Shown in pieces: positions 11,687 to 21,793 of a stretch of DNA of 64,000 nt. The notes beneath the pieces are model-generated. The model saw nothing but the letters and a program-made list of their open reading frames with translations, was not told where the DNA came from and made no database searches. The number at the start of each line of letters is the position of its first letter. Within the stretch, counting starts at the first letter, position 1. This DNA is from Antrodiella citrinella. Taxonomy: Eukaryota > Basidiomycota > Agaricomycetes > Polyporales > Steccherinaceae. The position numbers and the translations under genes are program-made. Where the stretch lies: the NCBI GenBank assembly GCA_004802725.1, contig SGPM01000108.1, forward strand, positions 6,070 through 70,069, in the 5' to 3' direction.

Positions 11687-11908
11687 TTGAAGTAGCTACG
11701 CGAGACGTATTAGGAAGGCAATCTGGAATACAATCTGTGATCTATGAGGCAGGGGTGACTGTTATTGATGGAGTGATATTTGTGACGACGAGAGAGGCCT
11801 TTGCGGGCGCTTGGGAATATTTTGGATGGACGGGGTGATTTCCCGGGGTAAATGCCCCAGACGTAGAATGCGGTGATAGGGTTCGATTCCAGTCTGGTTT
11901 CGAGACGA
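11687..11908 (-). repeat. right terminal inverted repeat (222 bp)
   Basis: Inverted copy of 5721-5942. Its tip reads TCGTCTCGAAACCAG inward, differing from the left tip at positions 9 and 11. The kinase frame from the right reads into it for about 55 codons before a stop at 11742. Confidence 0.93.
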
Positions 11909-11916
11909 CGAAAACG
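11909..11916. repeat. right target-site duplication CGAAAACG
   Basis: Exact copy of 5713-5720, directly outside the right TIR and within the kinase codons for SVF. Confidence 0.93.
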
Positions 11917-12921
11917 GAAGGATAGCCTATGCATAGGGAACGACCTGACCATTCCCGCTTGATACGCAGACGATCAGAGTTGAGTCGTGCATTTGACCAG
12001 GGAAGACTCCCACGTAGGAATTTGACCATGGTATACGCTAGAGATTCCATGTCGTCCCTGCGGGAGGACGCTGCCAACGCAACAAGTTCACATATAAGGG
12101 AGGCTAGAGAAGAGACAAGTGACGCACTGATATGGAGATGACTGGGGATGCTAGCGTAGTCCGGTGTACCGCGCAGAGTGCGAGTCGTGCCCTCGGGATG
12201 ATACGCCAACGTTGTGGAATCGCGATAATACTTGGACAACCCGAAGTCGATGATGAATATACGTCCTCCGTGACTGTTACTCGCAAAATTGGGAGCGAAG
12301 AGGAAGTTACTCGGCTTAATATCACCGTGAATGAGATGATGCGAGTGGATGTGTTGGATTGCGTCGATCTGGAGCGCATGTTAGTGAGGAATTGAAATGA
12401 GAGAATACATGAAACTCACCATCTGACACACCATCGCGACGAGGTTATTCAGGGTCAATTTCTCCGGTGTATCAAGCACACTGCCAGTATCGTCTCCGAG
12501 GAGCTCGAGGACCAAGTACTCGTAGTACTGCGACCTGCCCCATGCGTACACTTTTGAGATGTTTGGATGTCCTGCGATAGCGTCTTCATAAGCTCACCGA
12601 ATGATACTGTCGCACGGATATAGCTCACCTTGGAGTAACAGATATACGCAAGCCTCATGCCGGAGAACAGAGTTTCGTATGTGCTTGGTTATGCGTGCTT
12701 TCTTCATGGCAACGACCGTCCTCGTCGCTAGAACCACCGAGGTCGTCACTGTGGCGACGAAGACTCGACCTGGTAGCGGAATCAGCATATATGCACACTA
12801 TAACGTATGAAAGACCAACTGGTTCCCCCTTCTTCGAGATATTTTTGGACGTGTAGAAGCATGGTGAATGAACAATGTTGATACCTCTGGAGAGTGGGGA
12901 AAGGACCAGGCTGTCACGCAC
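11909..12921 (-). pseudogene. CK1-like protein kinase, 5' part severed by transposon
   Basis: The minus strand encodes, over several exons, an N-lobe (GEPVG, VVAMKKA with the ATP lysine, RHEACVYLLLQGE with the helix-C Glu) and a hinge (YYEYLVLELLG). The catalytic loop HGDIKPSNFL, IIDFGLSKYYRD and an activation segment GTPDYAS follow. Next come SSRRDDMESLAYTM and FLRGSLPW, the CK1 signature, and the frame ends at CIGYPSVF at the right TSD. All catalytic residues are intact, so the gene was functional or nearly so when hit. Two clear introns are visible (about 12.42-12.37 kb and 12.18-12.12 kb). Translation would now run into the right TIR, lose the last helices and gain about 55 foreign residues. 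The 5' end of the gene is uncertain. Confidence 0.8.
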
Positions 12922-13026
12922 GCGTTACTAGCTCTTACTCAATCATGGCATACAAGGAAGTCAAGTGCATTACATTTCAAACAACTGCGCGTTCATATAG
13001 CCCGAATTCTCCCCACACTGTATTCA

Positions 13027-13523
13027 TTACACGAGGTCTTCAACTTCTTTTTCATCATCTTGCGTTGACATCGTGAGTTCAATATCGCTTTGAAAGTATA
13101 GAAAAGAAACAAAAGTACCTTGCTGGTCTCCACGCATGACGTAGAGATGATTCGTCCCAGCCCAAGCGTGATTATCAGATACTGATAAGTAAGCGATAGT
13201 TGCGAGGATGGCAGGATTTGGGTTACGGTCATCTTCGGCTATGGTAGGGCCCTGGGAAGGAGCGGCCTCATCTTTGCCACGTAGGTGACGACCGTCCTCA
13301 TTCTCCTGGGTTCCTAGATTCCAGCTAACGAGTTCGCGTTTCGGTGGGTGGGGTGGCTTGGGTGTAGTTGTGGTCTTGTTATGGGGATCGCTGGATATGG
13401 GCATACCTTTCCCGGATTTCGCATGATCGTTTCCCTGCAGAGTGATGTGAATACGCAGTTCAATAACCGGAATGGGAAACCCCAAACCTGCTTCGAATTC
13501 GCATCGGGAGATGCTTCAGACAT
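13027..13523 (-). CDS. small hypothetical protein with TATA promoter
   Basis: ATG at 13523 begins MSEASPDANSKQ. A 50-odd-bp intron with a weak GTTTGG donor would then join it to a long open frame (GNDHAKSGKGMPISS ... AYLSVSDNHAWAGTNHLYVM ... STQDDEKEVEDLV) ending in TAA at 13027. It could instead be the 5' end of the neighbouring kinase transcript, but the frame closes before the kinase exons, so I treat it as separate. A clear TATA box lies about 105 bp upstream. No domain recognised. The protein is Lys/Pro/Asp-rich in the first half and more ordered in the second. Confidence 0.42.
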
Positions 13524-13625
13524 ATTCGCGGTTGTTATGTCGTCGAGTAGTAAGCGTAAGCGTAGAGGAGTGTGTAGTTGAGAGTGACTCTGAAGACTGG
13601 AGAGAGAATAGTGAGCTCTCCCAGG

Positions 13626-13637
13626 GGTTTATATACC
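13626..13637 (-). promoter_or_regulatory. TATA box (GGTATATAAACC on minus strand)
   Basis: GGTATATAAACC on the minus strand, about 105 bp upstream of ATG 13523, followed by a CT/CA-rich leader. The spacing matches the two other TATA-bearing small genes nearby. Confidence 0.55.
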
Positions 13638-14743
13638 ACAACAGGGTGGGGACGCTGTGACCTGCGCAGCGCTGAAGTAACAACGCGCGGCCACACAGAG
13701 ACCGGAGGATGGGCCCTGGAATAAAGCCGTTGTTAACGCGGACTTCGAAAATGGGTGTATGACTCGCCTGCCAGTGAGATCGGTATCAATAACAAACAAG
13801 GCGTGTTTACACGCTGATGCGATAATCGTCTGTATTAGAGGCGCAGTGCCTGCATTCTATGACAGCAGGACAACCGTTGATGGGTCCCAGCATCGAATTC
13901 GCGTGCGTCTACCTGCCGAACAATCAAGTATAAGGAAAGGCTGAGCACAGGGATGCCGGCAGGATAACGACACAGTGCATTTATTAAGAAACTTCAGGTC
14001 TGAAGCTGTCGGTAACCTAGCTTACGATGAGCCGAAATGAATGTGAGTATCAAGGCTGGCACAAGGCTACAAGACTCACTTTCGGTTCGTGGGCCGGGTA
14101 GCCTAAGCCCGGTAGGAGTGGACGTGAACCGCTTTTATGGCATCAGAGTCGTAGAACCTGTGTATAATTTAGTTCTTAGAACCTTCAGATTACCACCACA
14201 ATTCCAATTCCATCGTCCTTTAGTATTCTAATTAGGTGGCTCGGAAGAGTGACAAGGGAAAAAGAAGCGGTTAGAAATCAATCTGTCACTTATAATCGTA
14301 TCGATTGCGAGCACAGCCTTGATTATAGGTACGTGCGAGATATGTCGAAGCGTCATGGACTCATGGAGTTTGTATTTGAACAACAGCGCACAAGTAGGTT
14401 CGGAAGTTCCCGGGAATATGAGCGCTTAGCGTCCATCGACCACTGGCACTGGCAAGCGATCGCGAGGACCATCATTGCCATTGCCAGCACCGTAAAATAT
14501 CCAACACGATCTTGTTTGGGTCTATGTATCAACAGCGTACGTACTAGATGCCCGTACCGGTCGCCGAGCGTTCTGAGCGACAATAGTGTGTATAAATTGC
14601 TGGACCATACCGCCATAGTATGAACAGAGTAGTACCAGTGGTTACAGTTGGACTCCACGTAGCTGATTATGCTTCAGCACCAGATGTGATCCACGAAGCG
14701 ACTAAACTCGCATCAAGTTCTAACAAGGTTCGGTGGACCTTGG
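13638..14743. other. intergenic, no gene supported
   Basis: About 1.1 kb of short ORFs in all frames without splice-consistent coding. Confidence 0.45.
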
Positions 14744-15147
14744 TCATGTCCAAAGACCCAGAAGGTCAGCCGTCGCGCCATCAAGTTCAATACCAAAAGT
14801 GAATCTTCCACTGTGCGCACATTGTATCAGACAGATAAACACTTGAACGCATTCACAGTGTACTCACAACGCGAATCCAGGCAATGGCGGGAGCCTCTTA
14901 GACAACACCGAGAAGTCGCCACTAGAATGTATTCCAGAATCTTCCTCCTTACGTTCACGCTCTTTATCATCTGATCCGGACAATGAGATCGGAGGCAGTT
15001 TATACGTGAAGATCTGGATGTCATCTTGTTCAGTGATCGACTCGAAAAAATATAGATCGTACAGTGGCGTACCTTGTGCGAATAGCTCCTAGTCGCAGTG
15101 GCAGTGTGTGACGAGTTGGTGTCTGCGGTTATGTATGAGTCAGACAT
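14744..15147 (-). CDS. small hypothetical protein (95 aa, three exons)
   Basis: Exons 15147-15073, 15013-14868 and 14810-14744 join in frame to 96 codons including the stop. Introns are 59 and 57 bp with GTACGC and GTGAGT donors and CAG acceptors, which strongly supports a real gene despite its size. The product starts MSDSYITADTNSSHTATATR, has a basic/acidic middle (SDDKERERKEED) and ends in a compact segment (GRFTFGIELDGATADLLGLW). No signal peptide or membrane helix is seen. A TATA box lies about 95 bp upstream of the ATG. I do not recognise the family. Confidence 0.5.
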
Positions 15148-15235
15148 AGTGAACCTAAATGATGTTGGGGATGAATACAATTCGTTAAGAGTGTGGGATG
15201 TGAGTGATTGAGGTCGCTCTCAGGAGGAGATCAAG

Positions 15236-15250
15236 GCTCTTTTATATGAA
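15236..15250 (-). promoter_or_regulatory. TATA box (TTCATATAAAAGAGC on minus strand)
   Basis: ATATAAAA on the minus strand about 95 bp upstream of ATG 15147. Confidence 0.5.
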
Positions 15251-16635
15251 TAGCGGCCGGACTCAAGAACCCTGTCATCCGGAAAGCACAAAGACACAGA
15301 ACAACACTGATGTATTGACAGCGAGAAACCGTTGCCAGTGCCGCACAAGGCTAGAGCATCGCAATTAGAACGGATCTAGTGAGCTTGGGCCTTGAGAGTA
15401 AGGGAGATCCGGTAACGGCTTGTATAAATGTTGAAAATTGATCAGCATATCCTGAGAAACCCAGAAATGCGACCCACCACTTGCCCACCATTAGTGAATT
15501 TGGGAGGGCACCTGAGGACCTGCGCGCAATTTGCAAGTGCACAATCGATAAGGCTGTGTGCAATTAGTGTTCTATTGGATAGAACGCGCCGTGTGAACGC
15601 GTTCGTGGTATAGGTATCCAACATAGCCTCGCCAACCATGACGCGACACTATCAGCTCGAGCGAAGGGTCCACGGGTATCTGGCGACTGGCGAATGTTCC
15701 TCGGGCAAGGGCCATTTTTGTAGGTGTCACAATTAGATGTGTTGATTTTCCTACAAAGTCACTCGAGTCAGTGGTGTGGTGCGTCACTATGATCAATATA
15801 AACACTTGATAAACACTCATCGTCCAGAAAATTTAAGTGGATCCTCGCCACATCTTCGGCGCCGGGCCCATTGCGTTGTTTTGAGCAAGACCATCATAAC
15901 ACTGGCAACAGACGCACATGGTCAAAATAAGAGTAACGATCGACAAGTCCTAAAGAACTCTTGTTGCAGGCGTCGCGTCACCGTCAGTCCGGGCTGGCGG
16001 TGGCAGTCCACTGGCAGCGCAAGTCCAGCGCTAGCGCACTTGGCAAAGTCCTCACTTTGACTCTGTTTGCCAAAAGCTTCGTGCCTCGCCTAAATCCGGC
16101 GTTCAATGCATTGTTCGGCCCGAGCTTCTTAGCATTTGACTACCACTGCTTATGTAATGATATGACTATTGGTGTCTCAAAGTTGGTGTCTCAGTCGCAC
16201 ACACACGACCTCATTCGGGCAAGAACCAAGTGAATTCCTACCGACATAATCTATACAATCTGGTATTCTATAGTCAACAAACTTGAACAACAATGACAAG
16301 ATTGACAAGTCGGACCATGGCATCTGAAACAATAATCTGAACTTGAACGGGTCGTAGCACATATGATCACAAAACAATACAAGCCGTGGTTCGCAGTCCC
16401 ACTATAACCTGGGGGTGACTTGGATGCCACGATAACCTAGTAATACACATGCCACAGGCACGCTGGAAAAACGAATCTTGTACGTCTACGAGTCACCACG
16501 GTTGTAGGCGAGGCGCATCAGCGTTCGGTCCACAATTTAAAGAAAAGATTGAACGCACCCTCTGGTACGGTCGAGATTTATTTAACTCATCCGCTCTTCG
16601 TCCTGCTGACTGGTCCCGGGCCCCTACTGGACGAA
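15251..16635. other. intergenic, no gene supported
   Basis: Roughly 1.4 kb with only short ORFs. I could not join any into a spliced gene. Confidence 0.45.
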
Positions 16636-17329
16636 CTAGCAGCGGTCAAGGTCCTGTGGCTTGTCGAGCCGGAGGCGGTCCTCGCGACCATCCCGGCTGC
16701 GGCCCCCTGATCCCCGCTGGATCCGCTACCACCTGTCGCATAGCTAGAAACCGCCGCAGTCACCTGGGGTGAGGCATTCTGTGAAAAAGAACCACGTTCA
16801 GCGCCGAGTTCATCAGGGAACCCACAGATCCGGGACATGGGCGCACGTTCATCGCAATGTCAAGAGGACTCGGTACGGGATTGCGTTGATCGGTCCATTG
16901 CGCAGGAGGAGCTGATTGGGTTTGGTGGTGGTATTGTGCGGAAAGGTTTGATGATTGACTTGAGTGGTATTGCGTAGGAGGGTGCACTGGTTGAGACGAG
17001 TAGCCCTGCTGTTGCGAAGATGTCCAGTCCACAATTTGTAACTGTCCAGTGTACTCAACGCCTGACATATGGACGGTGGATGAAGGGGGAGAACCGATGC
17101 CTGCGCCTGCGCTTCTGGCAGCGGGATTCCCGGTGGAAGGCGCACTAGTCGTACGCATGGCAATATCCGGATCGCCAGACACGTCGGTAGCACGATGTAC
17201 TGCTGGCGTGGTAATCAGAGGAGTGAGTAGAGAGCGTTGATCCGTAGTAGCAGTTTGTGCTGATCCAGCCTGAGGCACACTCTGATGGCGAGTTTTCTTC
17301 GTTGCGGGGCCCATATTAGTACGAGGCAT
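16636..17329 (-). CDS. Gln/Ser/Pro-rich hypothetical protein
   Basis: ATG at 17329 (MPRTNMGPATKKTRHQS) opens a frame of about 189 codons that is Gln/Ser/Thr/Pro-rich (SSQQQGYSSQPVHPPTQYHS, QYHHQTQSAPPAQW). The frame stops at 16760. A GTGACT..CAG intron just before the stop would instead extend it to a charged tail (DGREDRLRLDKPQ) ending at 16636. The composition suggests a disordered, perhaps nuclear or regulatory protein, but no domain is recognised. A good TATA box (GTATAAAAAC) sits about 100 bp upstream of the ATG with a CT-rich leader, which supports this start. Confidence 0.5.
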
Positions 17330-17430
17330 AATTCGCTTCTTCTGTGGCGCGTATGTGAATGGTGAGTATGTTCTGGAAGTGTTGAGAGTGCTGAGAGGGA
17401 CGGTGGGTGCTCTATCGCGAATTCAGGAGG

Positions 17431-17440
17431 GTTTTTATAC
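17431..17440 (-). promoter_or_regulatory. TATA box (GTATAAAAAC on minus strand)
   Basis: TATAAAAA on the minus strand about 100 bp upstream of ATG 17329, followed by a pyrimidine-rich leader. Confidence 0.55.
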
Positions 17441-17658
17441 CTTTCTATAAGGCAGTCTCCCGAGCGCAACACCATATCGCGAATCTCCACTCCTCGAACA
17501 CGATGGCTCCTAGCGTCGCAGAAAAAGGGTTAGTTGACAGAACCCAATACACAAGCTGAATAGAGTCACCCATGGACCAACTATGTGCACGTAAAAAAAA
17601 CATGTGGATCACTGTTTGCGACAGTGCCTCAGGGTCTTCAGGTGTTCTGGTATCGGAG

Positions 17659-17985
17659 TCAGTAGTCCCAGTCATCAAGCAGCGAGATCAACGCAGTAGT
17701 TTGTCTGTCGAACTTGAATGTGGACATGAGGATACAAGCAGGTGGACAGATCTGTATCGAAGTTTTGTTTGGAGGAGGCTGTTCAGTGACCGCTACGGTC
17801 GCAATAAACCGGAGGGAAAAAGTACTCGCCTGTGTCCGGTGCGCAAACTGGACTCTGACTCCGAGGCTGTTTGCATATCGATGGATAATCGCAGCAGTAA
17901 TACCAGAGAGGCGAACCGCCTCATCAATCAAATACCACTGCAGGAGAGGCTGTTCGGTGAACGCCACGGCAAATAGACTGGTCAC
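17659..17985 (-). CDS. hypothetical ORF, 108 codons
   Basis: A single minus-strand frame starts MTSLFAVAFTEQPLLQWYLI and ends FDRQTTALISLLDDWDY. It has even hydrophobic spacing and no low complexity. No splice signals or promoter tie it to a gene, and no family is recognised. It may be an exon or a remnant of a decayed gene. Confidence 0.25.
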   Translation of the reverse strand: MTSLFAVAFTEQPLLQWYLIDEAVRLSGITAAIIHRYANSLGVRVQFAHRTQASTFSLRFIATVAVTEQPPPNKTSIQICPPACILMSTFKFDRQTTALISLLDDWDY

Positions 17986-19047
17986 AGTTGGAAGAGGACT
18001 CTGAGTCGTACGAGTCTTCGTGCGGCGGAAATATCAGAGTCTAGAAGCAATGTTAGATACGGTGAATTCAGAGAAACTCGTGGCCAGTCTTTTTGTATGT
18101 GGTATGGCCCAAGAGCCCAAGAGCGACAGCGACCATATTCTCGTGGCCACAGACACCTAGCGGATGGACGAGTCCGAGATTCCAAAGAATAGCAGCGTGG
18201 TTGCTGAGGCATCCACATCCACAACGTAACACCAGCGCGTGGGTGGAACAATACGGTGCACTGCAACTGAGTGNCAGACCGCGACTCGGACTCGGACTCG
18301 GACCTGCCGGCAAAGACACGGGACTTCCCGAAGTTGTGGACGCGCCAAAATTGGAAGGTACCTCCGCGACGCGTCACTCAGGCTGGCAGCGTTTGGTGCT
18401 TACGGTCTAAATGTGTAGTTCGAGCAAGGCTACCTCACCTCAATGGCGGACGAGAGCAACAGGTCTGACTCAGAGGATGGCGACATGGGCCAGACTTGCC
18501 ACTCATCTTTTTTCTCGTTCCTGTTTCCTTGGTTGCTCAGCAAACGAATGTGGAGGATCCGATCATGTACTTTGCTCGCGTCGTTATCATGATTACAACA
18601 TACATGGAAGAATTGCGTAACTGACCGACCGAAGAGAATACTATAACGGATGGCCGCCACTGCAACAAGAGACTCGGAATGACTGTAACATTCTTCACTG
18701 CGGGAACGGAAGAAACACTCTACTCAGAATCTGTACGACGGACTTTCGCAAGGTCTATAGGCCGAAAGGCAGAGACTGATCGTTCCGTAGCTCACTTTGT
18801 CGACGTGCAGAGCCTGAGGCTATTCACGAGACGTCCGGTGATCCACCCTTCCACGTGTTCGAGTCACAATGGTCTTGTGTATTTGCATTGACTAGGACTA
18901 CCAACAGCCGCGAAACAGAGATCCGTAGACGGACGGCGTACACAGCGAGCACTCATCTACAACACAAAACCATCTCCGTTACTACTCCGCATCAATTCGA
19001 CCGATCATCAGGAATAGAAAGAACCCGAACCAAACATTGCCAAGGCG
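17986..19047. other. ORF debris, no confident gene
   Basis: Minus-strand frames at about 18.07-18.35 kb and 18.43-18.66 kb contain protein-like stretches (for example RWCYVVDVDASATTLLFFG and ENMVAVALGLLGHTTY) in different frames, with one N at 18274. They may be exons or remnants of an inactivated gene. I could not build a consistent model. Confidence 0.35.
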
Positions 19048-20195
19048 TCACGACTCTGTAGTCTCCACTTCTTCACATTTGCCTCGAAGCTCTTTTCGAC
19101 AGGCATCCGCAATATCCTGTTCATGTTCTGATTGTAGGAGCCGATGCTTTGGTCAGTCAAAAATCACTGCACATATCAAGTCAGGCGTACCTTTTTCCGT
19201 GGACGGTTGAATCTTCACTAGATGTGGTTGTGGCACCTTTACTACAAGCTCACTCCTGGCCAGTACACCTTGTGCCTCAGTTGCTTCGATCTACCAGATA
19301 AGTGCAGTCAGATTTCTGGCGTACAGTACTCACAAAAGGTATGGTGTCCCCAGATTGCAGCCGGTTGTCGTCTTCGACTTGTGCGATCGGCTCAGTATCG
19401 TGCCTGGCGAGGGAATTGCCGCCACCACCGCCATTTGAACTGGACAAGACGGCGGGAGAAGTAAAAGGATCTGACAGGAGGATCGCGCTTCTTGCCGTCG
19501 GTCGTACCCGGGCAGATAATTTCTGGGGAGAATCGAGACATATCAAGTGAAGAGTAGGTTTGGAAAGAGAAGTGGATGTCGACGGATGTCGAGGATGCGT
19601 GTTGCGGTCCCTCCACCGGAAACCCCACAGTATGTATACTGTTTGGAGGCACAGAGCGCTTCTGTGGGGGCCAAAATACGTCGATATCAAACCAGCTTGG
19701 ACAACGAACCCAGGCAATTCACGTAACCACTGGCCCTCACAAGCAGTACGTGCACAGCAGAACAATTGGTTATCAAGTGCAGCCGCGAGACGTGGGCCCT
19801 GTCTTGTCAACACGATCGCATGGGTTGTTTTCCGTGGAACGAATTCAGCGGCACGGTTCATCTTGGCAGTGCGTCGAGCCGCATAAGGAGACTCATGATT
19901 CTCGTGTTGTTCACCGGGATGAAAATAAAATCGGGCGTGTCGCAGAAATACACGGAAACGGTAAGGATGGCTGATGTAACGATTGGATGAGAACTGCGAT
20001 CGATGGCACGCTGGGAGGGGACGTACCGTAGAGATGCACGAGTTCGGAGTCAGGACGCGCATGCCTGGAGCGTCTATGTGGGGGGCATGCGACTAACGCA
20101 GCTGCGCCACAGAACACAGCTCGTATCACATTGCATCAAAACACTGTAGAGAAGAATAAGGATGTCTATGAGAACAAGGGCTTACCGAGCACCAT
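19048..20195 (-). CDS. uncharacterised multi-exon gene
   Basis: The 3' half is well supported. A frame with NSIHTVGFPVEGPQ and SLDMSRFSPEIICPG continues after a very short GTACGA..CAG intron as DPFTSPAVLSSSNGGGGG..QSGDTIPF. A GTGAGT..TAG intron follows, then IEATEAQGVLARSELVV..QPSTEK, a GTACGC..CAG intron, and EHEQDIADACRKELRG with a stop at 19048. The 5' half is less certain: ATG 20195 (MVLG with a GTAAGC donor), a His/Arg-rich exon, then AILTVSVYFCDTPDFIFIPV. Middle exons between 19.9 and 19.65 kb are ambiguous. It is divergent from COA5 with about 230 bp between the ATGs, so a shared promoter is likely. Family unknown. Confidence 0.5.
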
Positions 20196-20423
20196 TCTTC
20201 TTCCAAGTGGCCCGACGATGTAACGGCAAGGATGGGTTGAGTAGAATGATTTAGCGGAAGGAAATAGTGATGACATGTATTGTCAGTTGCCACGATACAC
20301 GTATGGTGTGCGAGGGTTCAGTAGACGTGGAACGGAACGCTGAAGTCTCGACGTGTCAACGACGCGGGAATTCCCGGAGACTGAAACGCTTTCGTCAAGA
20401 GTCCGCCACCACGAATCACTACC

Positions 20424-20762
20424 ATGTCTATTACCTGCGAACCCCTCCTGGCAGCACTGAAAGACTGTCTGCTACGCTCGGATTGTGTCGTCAAGCAAGG
20501 CCACCTGCCGTCGGAATGTTTGCGGGATCATTTGGACGAGTTGCCGTTAGAGTGCAAGAGTTTGAGGAAGGCGACGTTTGAGTGCAAGAGGAACTTGGTA
20601 CGTGGTTGTTTCTTGGTGGAGCGTGAGCCGTGTTAGAGAAACTCATGAGTGGTGACTATACAGCTCGACATGAGGAAGCGATTCAGAGGGACGGGTGCGG
20701 GTGCGATGGCGCAGAAGATGAAGAAGGAGGGCGGGCAGACAGGGACGTCATCGTCGTCATGA
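20424..20762 (+). CDS. COA5: cytochrome c oxidase assembly factor, COA5/PET191-like
   Basis: Exons 20424-20597 and 20664-20762 (GTACGT..CAG intron) give a 90-residue protein. It has the twin CX9C signature of intermembrane-space proteins: C-EPLLAALKD-C and C-KSLRKATFE-C. Between them are CLLRSDCVV and ECLRDHLDEL, and after them CKRN, then LDMRKRFRG. This is the PET191/COA5 pattern, a factor required for assembly of respiratory complex IV and oxidised via the Mia40 route. The length fits the family (about 70-110 residues). The C-terminal tail is Gly/Lys/Ser-rich. The gene lies 72 bp upstream of the EI24-like gene on the same strand. Confidence 0.85.
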
Positions 20763-20834
20763 GGGTTAATAGAAGAGACTGTACTCAACCCCTCTGGTAC
20801 AATTGACCCCGCCACGTGTGTTGTCCCCCCCGCC

Positions 20835-21793
20835 ATGTCGGACACGCATCCCCTTCTTCGCCAGCTGAAAGACGAGGCCACACAGGCCACACACAACAGC
20901 GGGGCTGCCCTCGCCTCCCTCGCCTGGCTCTGGCCGCTCAAAGGTTTCCTCTTCTCACTCACCCGTACGTCTCCCTCCTTCACACGTATCCTCTCGCTCA
21001 CCACCCTCGCAGACCCGCACGTCATCCTCGCCGTCCGCAACTCCCTCCTCGCCTCCCTCCTCTCCTCCGCCGCAACCTTCCTCGTCCTCGCCCTCCTCAC
21101 CTACGTCCCCCAAGCCACCCTCCTCTCCCTCTTCACCGGGCCCTCCTCGGCCCCCTCCTCGCCCTCCTCCTCCTCGCCGCAGAGTCCATCGTCCTCGTCA
21201 CCTTCTTCGCCCGCGCCCTCTTCCTCGATCGCCCGCCCTCACCCACGTCTTCGACGCCACCCTCCGAGCCCGCGGCCACTCCGGCCTCGTCAACGACGGG
21301 ATGTCCAAGTATGTCGGCAGCGGGAANAGGGATCCCATCGANAGTACCCTCNTCCGCCCGTTCCAAGCTCTGAGTAAGGATGNCGTCGTCAACTACCTGC
21401 TGACGTTGCCGCTGAATTTGGTGCCGGTCATTGGGACCGTCGCGTTCTTGTTCTTGAACGGTCAGCGCGGCGGNCCCGGGTGGCATACGCGGTACTTCCA
21501 GCTCAAGGGATGGGACAAGCAACAGCGGGTCCGGTTCGTGGAGNAGAGAAGAGCAGAGTACACGGCGTACGTCCTCTTGCATTTCGTCGAAAGGTCGTGC
21601 AGCTCTGACGTCTGTTCCTAGATTCGGAATGGCGACACTCCTCTTGACGTTCGTCCCCCTCATCGGCCTCGTCTTCTCATTCACCAACACCGTCGGCGCA
21701 GCCCTCTGGGCCGCCGACATGGAGGCTCGCGCCAGCTTCATTGACCCGCCTCGGGATATCGCGACTGCAGAGGACGTGAAGAAGAACGAGTAG
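20835..21793 (+). CDS. EI24/RRT8-like polytopic membrane protein
   Basis: The start MSDTHPLLRQLKDEATQATH is followed by hydrophobic segments (WLWPLKGFLFSL, LLASLLSSAATFLVLALL, LLALLLLAAESIVLVTFF). Then come a loop with NDGMSKYVGSG, two further membrane stretches (NLVPVIGTVAFLFLNG; FGMATLLLTFVPLIGLVFSF) and a short charged tail. This fits the EI24/LDS2/RRT8 family of fungal membrane proteins linked to lipid droplets and the spore wall. A GTACGT..TAG intron lies at 21567-21621. Two single-base deletions (about 21139 and 21227) are needed to follow the family frame, and three Ns lie nearby. The shifts are probably sequencing errors in GC-rich runs, but a pseudogene cannot be excluded. Confidence 0.68.

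Larger units (their letters stand above)
5721..11908. mobile_element. 6,188-bp TIR DNA transposon carrying DUF6589 and RecQ genes
   Basis: Seen directly: inverted repeats of 222 bp (5721-5942 and 11687-11908) begin with TCGTCTCG at both tips, exact 8-bp duplications (CGAAAACG) flank them, and the host kinase reading frame is interrupted at this point. Between the TIRs are two convergent multi-exon genes. One is a DUF6589-family protein (6027-9015) and the other a RecQ-type helicase (11611-9109). They leave only 84 bp, 93 bp and 75 bp of other sequence, so both genes are integral rather than captured at random. Eight-bp TSDs are typical of hAT and of the Zisupton/KDZ group, but I recognise no hAT or KDZ transposase motif. 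Inference: DUF6589 supplies the transposase and RecQ assists. A 63-bp relative lies at 47961-48023. Confidence 0.9.

Noticed and set aside
5721..11908. Helitron, because of the helicase
   Set aside because: The helicase is RecQ-type, there is no Rep/HUH motif, and TIRs with 8-bp TSDs are not Helitron features.
5721..11908. Telomere-linked RecQ (TLH-type) locus
   Set aside because: The gene is internal to a TIR element and no telomere array is nearby.
19277..20062. 261-codon minus-strand ORF as a single-exon gene
   Set aside because: Splice-consistent exons in other frames give better protein-like segments, and the long frame mixes them with Arg/His-rich shadow sequence.
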